In this document: positions 56,715-64,000 of the stretch, piece by piece
Numbering within the stretch: position 1 is the stretch's first letter
Layout of the letters: every line of letters begins with the position of its first letter
Position numbers and translations under genes: made by a program
Notes under the pieces: model-generated
What the model was told of the DNA's origin: nothing
The model's input: the letters and a program-made list of their open reading frames with translations, nothing else
Databases searched by the model: none
NCBI GenBank assembly: GCA_902728285.1
Contig: CACVBU010000977.1
Coordinates: 310,001-374,000, forward strand
DNA length: 64,000 bases
Reading direction: 5' to 3'
Origin: Clytia hemisphaerica
Lineage: Eukaryota; Cnidaria; Hydrozoa; Leptothecata; Clytiidae

Positions 56715-57080
56715 GGAAAGTGCATTTTATTTGTAAAACTATTTGAACTGCATTTTATTTTATCAAATTCGTGACCATATCGAAAAATTTAGTTTCAATA
56801 CCTTTAAATATTGAATGGAAAGTGCATTTTATTTGTAAAACTATTTGAACTGCATTTTACTTCATCGAAGTTTCAATGCGTTTAAAAAATCGAATAGAAA
56901 GTGCATTTGAACTGCATTTTTTTTGTCAATTGATCAGCATATCGAAAAATTTAGTTTAAATGCGTTTAGAAAATCGAATAAAAATGCATTTTATTTGTGA
57001 GAGCATCTGAATTGCATTTTATTTTAGTGAATTCGTGGTTCGCATTAAAATATAATGGAAAATGAATTTAATTGAAACAA
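56715..57080 (+). repeat. Degenerate 80-100 bp tandem repeat
   Basis: GAAAGTGCATTTTATTTGTA-AAACTATTTGAACTGC starts copies at about 56717 and 56817. Shortened or diverged copies are near 56898 and 56982, each with ATATCGAAAAATTTAGTTT and GCGTTTA blocks in between. Confidence 0.7.
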
Positions 57081-57350
57081 CATTTGAATTGTATTTCTTT
57101 GCTCAAGTTCAACGTAATCTTTTATCATACATTTTATATGTAATTTAAAGTCTAGAATTTAAGTACATTTTGATACCCAATGAATTAGAAATTCATCAAA
57201 GTTTTGGACCTAGAATTTTATTCTATTTTAATGGATTCTATATTCGTTTTCAATGGAATACGAGCATTTAGTTTCTGTAAGGGTGGGAAGAGCGGTAATC
57301 TTCATTTTGATCTAAACATAAAGACATCACCAGAATAATGAAAAAATCAA

Positions 57351-58133
57351 ATGCTGCTGTCAGGAGAACCACTTTTGTCAACCGATTACATAAGACAATT
57401 CACATCAGCAGAATCTCAAAAATTGGTGATATTTATTTTTACAATACATATCGTGGTTCCTTTTTTGAGGACTGATGTTTCATTCAAATTGGAGGAATTT
57501 GAAATACAACCCTTAAATGAAATCAAACATAGCGTCACAGGCTTTTTTAATGTGAAAGCAAAATTAAAATGGTCTGCCGTTGAATTAACGAAAGAAAAGA
57601 AAGATGGATTCAGCAAGCGGCTGCGAGAAGGTGATATCGTGGATAAAAACGCGAACAGCATTCCCGTGTCTATCTGGGGCAAGTCAAATTGACTTGATCG
57701 TTCCTAACAAAGTCCATTATTTACACATTTACAAGTAAAGTATTAATATGGTGTACAGAAGTTAACGGCAACTAAATCAACCACCATTATGGTCACCAAG
57801 GATGAATTCGAGGTCGATATGACCTCAGTCAAGTCCATTGACTGGCTGAAACTTGAAGAAGATGAGAAAAACAAATTATTTCCGTCAATAAGCAGTGCAA
57901 CCATCATTGGTCGTGACATTGACCCTGGATGCACGAATAAAAAGTGCCTTAGAAAAATCATTCCTTCCCAAGGCAAATCACGATTCTCGTGTCCTCATTG
58001 TGGGAGAAGACTCGACGCCGAATTCCTTGGCATTGGATTTACTGGAATTGTTGAAATCGAAAATGGCAAAGATGATATTGAATTAACCTTCAATGCAGGT
58101 TTTTTGGACCATTGTTTGGTAATGATTATTTAG
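57351..58133 (+). pseudogene. RPA-like OB-fold protein relic with zinc ribbon
   Basis: The first frame (57351-57692) has FNVKAKLKWSAVELTKEK, then LREGDIVDKNANSIPVSIWG, a DxxG/IxVxxW pattern seen in OB-fold domains of replication protein A. After a break near 57690 coding is garbled to about 57780. The frame 57789-58133 then contains CTNKKCLRK...FSCPHCGRRL, a CX4C...CX2C zinc ribbon inside an OB-fold as in the C-terminal RPA1 domain. It complements the N-terminal type found at 34.3-35.2 kb; both may be fragments of one family. Truncated at both ends. Confidence 0.5.
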
Positions 58134-59418
58134 CGGAATATTTGGGTAAAAAGCAATATCTGGAAGACAAAATCCTAGATCTTTTAATGAAAGTAAAAAT
58201 CACATACTCAGAGGTTAAATTATTTTTAAATGTTTTCAATGACAAATTTTTAATCATTCCTGTAAAATCTGTTGTTATTATTCATACAGTTAGGGGTCAC
58301 TCGCATATCGATTTTTCCTGCAACTAACGTCATTGTGACGCGGACGCGAGGGGGTGGGGGGTCAGAGCTAAGAAATTTCAACAAAATATCGATTTTCAAG
58401 CTTGATTAACATGGGACACGGATAGTATCCAATGCATTATCGATCCTCTCGATTGAATCCTTCTTCCCGATATACCAGCTCTCCAAATGATTTGACTTAT
58501 CGAACCACAGCTTGAGAAGCAATTTTGTCACTCCAAGCAAAGATCCGTGCATGTAATCTGGAGGGCAGCCCCATACTGGATCGAACCCTGGTACTAATCC
58601 AAGGACAGAAATTCCTTTGACCTCTTTAACCTGTGAAAATAAGTAAGAGTTAACATAATGGAATTGGAAATTGGATAAATTGGAAATGAATAAAACTAGG
58701 GAAAGAAACTTTTGGGTAAAAATAAATAATAATCCTCAAGAGATCACATATACCTTAATCGTACTAATAAATCTAATAAAGATATATGTTATCTATAACC
58801 CAGTCAATACTTTTGATAATTGTTTTCATATCTAATTCACAACTTTATTTTGTACTCTATCCTATCGACTACACAAAAACACTGGAGAATTGCCCCTACC
58901 AAAAATTGATTTATCCTTGAAGACAAAAATGTTTTAAAATTCTTACAACACTTTTTTCTTCCATAGCTTGAACAGCATGACGCACAATACTTTCTTTTGT
59001 TGGAAGAGTAGTTGATGATTCGACGCAAGTCATCAGGAAAACTCTCACCTAACCACCTTTATCTGTAACCACCTGTTTTCCTTCTTCCTCGTAAAAAATT
59101 CATCCATATTGACCATTAAACTGTATTGTTTCCTGTACAAGACACTTTGCTGGTAGATCGAAAATTCCTGACAGCAACCCTGCTTTTACTTGAATTGTAT
59201 TTTCAGAAGTTTTGATACTCATACCTATCGAAATAGCAACAGATAATTAAAAAAAAGACAAAAAATCATAAAGTCATTGCTTCCAGAATAAGGGTAGTTA
59301 GTAGAAGTAGTTTCAAAACTTTTAAAAGGGGGTTGTTTAAAAAAAAAACTTCATTTCTGTTTCCCACTTTCTTACAAATTAAAATTTTGACAAAAATTAA
59401 ATTTGACCAGAAGATAAT

Positions 59419-60024
59419 TTGGCGGTTGCTGGAAATTTAGAAGAAAAGTCAAAAACATCGATTCAGAGCCTACCGATGGGGTCGGACCCAGCCCCATTTA
59501 TGGCTAATCTTTTCCTTTATCATTTTGAGTCGAAGTGGATCAAGAGCTTGAAAAAAGAAAATCTTCAAAAAGCCAGACGATTTAGCAACACATTTCGTTT
59601 TATAGATGACCTTCTTACCATCAACGATAACAATCTCTTCTTGGAAAATTTTGAGTCAATTTATCCTCCAGAATTAAAATTAAATCTTGAAAGTTCTGGT
59701 GATCGAATTACTTTTTTAGACATTGAATTGAGAAACATCAACGGTCGTCTAGATGTTAGACTTTTTGATAAAAGGGACAGTTTTTCCTTTGAGATTGTAC
59801 GTCTTCCTTTTTGCACTAGTAATTTGCCTTCAACCATGTTTTACTCTTGTTTTGGTGCTGAAATCATCCGGATAGCACGGGTTAGTTCATCTTTGGAAAA
59901 TTTTAGCTTGGCGGGTAGAGTTTTAATGGACCGTGCTTTGAAACAAGGCGGAAAAGTCTTTCGTTTACAAAAGACATTGAAAAAAAATATATGGACGCCA
60001 GCAGGTATTCCATCCCCTTGCTAG
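59419..60024 (+). pseudogene. Penelope-like reverse transcriptase fragment
   Basis: About 200 codons. QSLPMGSDPAPFMANLFLYH matches the MGSPLSP-type motif B region of Penelope-like RTs, and RFIDDLLTIND gives the catalytic DD motif C. Then come YPPELKLNLES, TFLDIELRN and LFDKRDSFSFEIVRLPF, typical of one PLE branch. The N-terminal RT motifs and the GIY-YIG domain are missing; the frame runs out at 60024 in unrelated residues. Inserted antisense to the surrounding CACTA-like relic, inside one of its intron-like gaps. Confidence 0.7.
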
Positions 60025-60029
60025 CAATA

Positions 60030-61240
60030 TAACACTATTCTTAGAAAGTCTTCTCTAGTTTTATTTAATTATCATCATCATCTAAAACATTTATCGGATT
60101 TGTCGTTTTATTTTAACATTTTTAGTTTGAAAATTGTGAATGTCTCGTTTGAACTTATTAGAAAGTCTAGTGGTTGGTAGCGCTCCACTTGTTTGCAGGA
60201 TATGTGAATTAGCAACTCACATTAGTAAAAAATTGGTTAAAGAAGTTCACGCGTATTGATATAAATTTGTGTGTTTTTTGTTTGAAGTCCTCATTTCCTT
60301 CTTCTTTTCCTTCCGTACGGCCACTCGGATACGGCACGCCGAACCGGGCTCTGGGCCAACTTTTCAAACTTTTCGATTATGCGTCTTTCTTTCTAAATCT
60401 TTTCTTTTCTAGATTGTGATTGCAACACTTTCTAACCTTTCGTTAGATGACGGGTGACTCTAGAGTAGCAGGGCAAGCTTACTCATGGCCACACCTGATG
60501 CCAGACTTTGGTCTTCATCTATCCGCTTTCCATTTATTTCTCAACTTTCTTTAAATTCACTTACCGGTTTTCTCTCCGCTAAATTTGTAGATTTATATTG
60601 ATTGTTTGTCTATTGTAAGATTGTTTTTTTGTGGGTTGTTACTTTTTGGTTCTTTGTTTTTATTTTCTTATTGTTGTTGGTTTTAAGGTTTGTCGCTGTT
60701 TTGTTTTGTTGGTTTTCAACTTTTGTCCTTGTTGCGTTAAGTTGGTGAAAATGATTTCTCGCTCTGTTTGAATGTTTTTGATTTTTAGTTTGACACGCGT
60801 TTTCTGAATTTTAATTAGCTTTTTCAGATAAAAATTGAGTGATTCACTTAACTTAAATTTGGTGTGAACTTAATATGGCGGATTTAGTTTGGCGGATCTG
60901 CCATATAAGTTTTTTCCACCAACATTTCTTCAAATAAGGTGAGAGAAATTTAATTTGTTGTTTTACCGGCAGCTTATCCAAAAATATGGATCGGTCGGTT
61001 GGTAAAGTAAAAAATAAATTTCTCAAAATCTAAGATAAGGTCAAATTTTTGAAACAAAAAACTTTTCATTAATGCAATATAAGTGATTCATGCATTTTTC
61101 GTTTCATGAAATTAGACTTCGCCAAAATTTTCAACTTTAGAAATTCAATACTATTTCTTTGTTTTCGAAAAAATCAGGGTCGATCAGGCCCGTAGAACAA
61201 AAAATTAATTTGGTCTCGCCTAAAGTAGTTTAATAATTTG
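60030..61240. other. No supported gene
   Basis: AT-rich noncoding with a more GC-balanced island at 60310-60480, possibly residual retroelement sequence. No reading frame supported. Confidence 0.4.
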
Positions 61241-62316
61241 CAAATTTAGAAAAAAGTCTCAAATTAACAGTACCGTTATTGTAAAGATGCACCAGCTCAT
61301 CCACTAATGGTAGTAAAAATGTATTCATCATGGGCTTGACTTTATCCAGCCAAACAGCTCCAAAAATGCGGAACTTCTTCATTTTCCTGGAATAAAATTT
61401 GAGCTTTTTCATCCTCAAATTCATTAAAGGTAGATCTTGTGAAAAATAACTGATTGGATTCTAGAAGATTGGACCTGACACCATTGTTAAAAAGCTGCAA
61501 TACTGGCCATTTTTGCTGTCATTGTCGCCCTTGCAAATTGATTTATTAATCCTAAAATATTATGCTTTAAGTTTTTCCAATGCCAGGATTTTAAGGTTGA
61601 CTCACATTTGGAGAAATTTCTTTTCGAGCATTTGATTGATGTACATAAATAATAACTGCATTATTTGCGACAGTTTTCCAAACCGTAAAGAAAAATCTTG
61701 TGAAATTACCTAAGCTCTGGTGGCAGCTCATTAACCATTAGATATACAGGCCATATTGAATTGTCTTGCCAAATCATCCACGCACACGCATACTCTCTAC
61801 AAATGATTTGTACACAGAGCCATCATATACATCTTCAATATGATCTTCATTCTTTTTAACTCGTTTCTTTGGGTATTTGATCCAGTTGATGAAATCTGTT
61901 ACCAAAAGAAGACAGTAAATAAGTTGAGTATAAGAAGATCTTAATCTTAAAGGTACAGGCTAAACAGTCACTAATCTACAATAGTTCTATTTGTGCTATT
62001 ATTATAATTCTACAGAATGTGCATGAACTTTGAAACCCAAGAATAATATGTCAATATTGTGTTTTAGGTTAGTATTATTTATTGACCCTGACTGAAAATA
62101 AATAGAATAGGATAGAAAATTAGACAAAATACATTATGACCATTACCATATATAATAAATTATATATATTTTGATAAATTATAAATGACATATGTACCAA
62201 ATGTAATGGAAAAAATAGGAATAAAACAAATGAATAAATATGTATATGCGAGTATAAAAAAAACTAAAAAAAAACATTAATTTATTGCGTGTAACGCGAT
62301 AATTGATTAAACACGA

Positions 62317-62532
62317 TCAATTAAAGTCATTATCAGATGCCGTGATCGATATAGCATCGTCGCTATTGATAACTTCAACGTTAGGCGGAATCACAACAGT
62401 GCGCTTTGGTTCCTCTACATTCTTAAGTACGACTCGTCTCACATCATTTGAATGTGTCTTTGCTTTCCTTGTTTGTCGGGCAAGGTGTCTGTAAAATTTT
62501 ATTTGCTTCTTTGTTCGGGTTTTCTTGCCCAT
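62317..62532 (-). CDS. Small basic protein downstream of the integrase
   Basis: Seventy-one codons, ATG at 62532. Very basic N-terminal half (KKTRTKKQIKFYRHLARQTR) and acidic C-terminal half ending SDNDFN. It lies about 100 bp beyond the integrase stop on the same strand, so it may be a 3' accessory frame of the retroelement or an unrelated short gene. No domain recognised. Confidence 0.35.
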   Translation of the reverse strand: MGKKTRTKKQIKFYRHLARQTRKAKTHSNDVRRVVLKNVEEPKRTVVIPPNVEVINSDDAISITASDNDFN

Positions 62533-62636
62533 GTTCTAGGAAAAGAAAGGAAAAATTTATTATATGGATGAGGTGCAGACAGGAACAATGAGAGCCGCTG
62601 AGACCAATGATAGATATTGGTAGTCCTTATGGAAGA

Positions 62637-64000
62637 TCAGCATATCTCGATGTATCGCTGTCTGGTTTTTCTAATCCTTTTTGACCTTTTTGGTTGTATT
62701 TCTTCCCTTGCCTCATCCTGCGGGAGGATGGGAACATTATTTGCAATGTCGACCGGAATGCCCGGGGGGGGTACTTAGGCAAAAATGGGTGCTGGGTATG
62801 TGCGTGCCTTAAGGGTAGGGTTTTTCACCCTCCCAAAGTCTCTCTAAGGGTTACCAAAACAACAAAAGTCAAAATCAGTCTCTCTAAGGGTCGGTTTTTT
62901 CACAAACTCGGGTCAAAGAAAAGTGAAAAGTCAGAAAAGTGAGAACATTTTTAAAAAAAGTGAGAAAATTTTTCAAAAATTAGAGAAATTTTTCGAAAAT
63001 TGGAGAAATTCTTTTAAAAATCGAATTTCTTTGGTCCATTATAGAAATTTTTTGTGAAAAAGTCTCTCTAAGGGTTGGGTTTTTCTACACTGAGTCTCTC
63101 TAAGGGTCACCTTTTCACCAAAATTCAGTCTCTCTAAGGGTAAGGGTCCAGAGGTCTGGCACGCACATACCCGACACCCATCAATCCTAGTACCCCCCCC
63201 GGGCCGGAATGTCAAACTGTTGCTGTGGGAGTATTTCTGTATCTTCACTGTCTTCTTCAATGAGATTTCTAGCAATTTCCTCAGCGTTGTGGGTAATTGA
63301 TGGTAGTTCGTCTTGTTGCTTTTTTTCGGACATTGTAGGCTCGTAGTGATTACACTTTTTGACATCATCGAGATGCCGCAACAGAACTCGGTTGGAATCT
63401 AATTCACTTAACAGAACGTTTTTCCTTTTTTTATTTAATTCACAAACCAGGAATGGAGATGGTAGAAAAATCGGGTCAAACTTCGACCTCCTCGTCCAGT
63501 CTCTCACAAGAACTAGGTCTCCAGGGGTGATGTTTGACTCAATTCTGTATTTGGATGTATTGGTAGCATCCTGTCGAATTTGTTTTTTTCTTTTATCCAT
63601 CTCCCTTGCCTCAATTATCTCTTCTATACTTGATGGTTTCCGAGGAAACTTATCCTTTAAACCATCTCTAAAAAGAATGTTGGCAGGTGGTAACCCTGTT
63701 GCTGGGTGTGGGGTCTGACGGTAGGTCTTCAATGCTTCCCTTAGAGCCTCAGCCTCATTTTTGGTAGTGCGGTTATTAATTTTCATAGTTTTCCCAATCG
63801 TTTTCATGAACGTCTCCGCCGGATTTTGGCTTGGGAAATGGGGTGAAGAGAATCTTGTGTTTGTCCCATGACTATCAGTGAAGGCCTTCATTTTTTTGCT
63901 GTTGAAGGGAGGCCCATTGTCCGAGATTTGGGTTTCTGGGTAGCCATACTCGTCGTATATTTCTCCTAGCGCTGGAATAACCTTATCAGCTTTTGTGGAC
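62637..64000 (-). pseudogene. LTR-retrotransposon integrase, C-terminal part, split by a MITE
   Basis: Runs in from the right edge. From 64000 the frame reads a rve integrase core: TQISDNGPPFNSKKM (second catalytic Asp) and PSQNPAETFMKTIGK (Glu in an AE pair). Then come TPHPATGLPPANILFRDG and a C-terminal chromodomain-like/GPY-type region with ITPGDLVLVRDW and DPIFLPSPFLV. At 63211 the frame meets a MITE. Across the 8-bp duplication the frame resumes at 62760 and ends at 62637, so the gene was open when the MITE landed. Ty3/gypsy-type by overall pattern; the RT is outside the window. Confidence 0.75.
62761..63203. mobile_element. 443-bp hAT-like MITE, CCCGGGGGGGGTAC ends, 8-bp duplication
   Basis: Both ends begin CCCGGGGGGGGTACT and have GGGTATGTGCGTGCC further in, as imperfect inverted repeats of about 50 bp. 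CCGGAATG flanks both sides exactly (62753-62760 and 63204-63211), an 8-bp target duplication as for hAT elements. The interior holds five CTCTCTAAGGGT blocks. No coding capacity. Inserted in the integrase coding sequence. Confidence 0.85.

Larger units (their letters stand above)
58340..61945 (-). pseudogene. CACTA-like transposase relic in dispersed exons
   Basis: Coding islands on the minus strand, in order: 61910-61740 (WIKYPKKRVKKNEDHIED, DGSVYKS and, after a short loss, DNSIWPVYLMVNELPPELR before GTAATT). Next is 61430-61260 (FGAVWLDKVKPMMNTFLLPL, VDELVHLYNNG). Then 59228-about 58950 (LLSGIFDLPAKCLVQE, FNGQYG, EEGKQVV, HAVQAMEEKSVV). Last is 58632-58420 (VKGISVLGLVPGFDPVWG, PPDYMHGSLLGVTKLLLKLW, YIG). 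This sequence of blocks (IWPV.INELPP.R; DLPA...FNGxxG; PDYMH.xLLGV.K) is that of CACTA/En-Spm-type transposases, though close invertebrate families share it. Stops and frame losses show decay. A PLE fragment sits in the 59.4-60.0 kb gap. Confidence 0.55.

Overview
This 64 kb window looks like repeat-rich, AT-rich, intron-containing DNA of a non-bacterial animal genome. There are spliced reading frames with GT-AG borders, dense nested transposons, and coding relics of families common in aquatic invertebrates: Helitron, Penelope-like, DIRS, CR1/L2-like LINE, P-element/THAP9-like, CACTA-like, KDZ-like, alpha-kinase and RPA-like OB-fold proteins. A cnidarian or similar early-branching invertebrate is my best guess from family flavour only; no marker gene settles it. 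No rRNA, tRNA, CRISPR array or bacterial operon is visible.

Layout. 0-3.5 kb: broken Helitron Rep-helicase. 3.7-4.3 kb: four 160-bp satellite units. 4.3-7.2 kb: two copies of a coiled-coil/RGG-box gene, separated by a single N, the C-terminal end of a Penelope-like element (PLE) and a hammerhead-ribozyme-like motif. 7.4-9.3 kb: non-autonomous elements, one with mariner-type TA duplications. 10.5-14.2 kb: a 3.4 kb element with perfect 55-bp inverted ends and TAA duplications, sitting in a 91-bp tandem repeat. 14.5-15.3 kb: KDZ-like relic. 16.8-23.6 kb: near-identical 3.4 kb tandem duplication carrying a subterminal-repeat transposon, a small gene and an alpha-kinase fragment. 25.4-29.9 kb: BEN-domain relic and a LINE split by an insertion. 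32.5-33.1 kb: two adjacent MITEs. 34.3-35.2 kb: RPA-like gene. 40-44.4 kb: DIRS/Ngaro-type tyrosine-recombinase retroelement with 90-bp direct repeats. 44.9-53.0 kb: an 8.1 kb DNA transposon with 36-bp inverted ends and a 7-8 bp duplication. It carries a multi-exon P-element/THAP9-like transposase on the minus strand and a divergent second gene on the plus strand. 53-57.3 kb: AT-rich repeats. 57.3-58.1 kb: RPA-like zinc-ribbon relic. 58.3-61.9 kb: CACTA-like transposase exons with a PLE reverse-transcriptase fragment in an intron. 62.3-64 kb: LTR-retrotransposon integrase (running off the right edge) split by a 443-bp hAT-like MITE with a clean 8-bp duplication.

The window is mainly a stack of mobile elements inserted into one another. 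The best candidate for an undescribed system is the 8.1 kb P-like element with two divergently arranged genes and mirrored promoter-like subterminal DNA. Next are the hammerhead-like motifs, all sharing the same extra adenosine after the core. Almost every coding relic has one or more single-base frameshifts; decay is likely, but base-level assembly error cannot be excluded.
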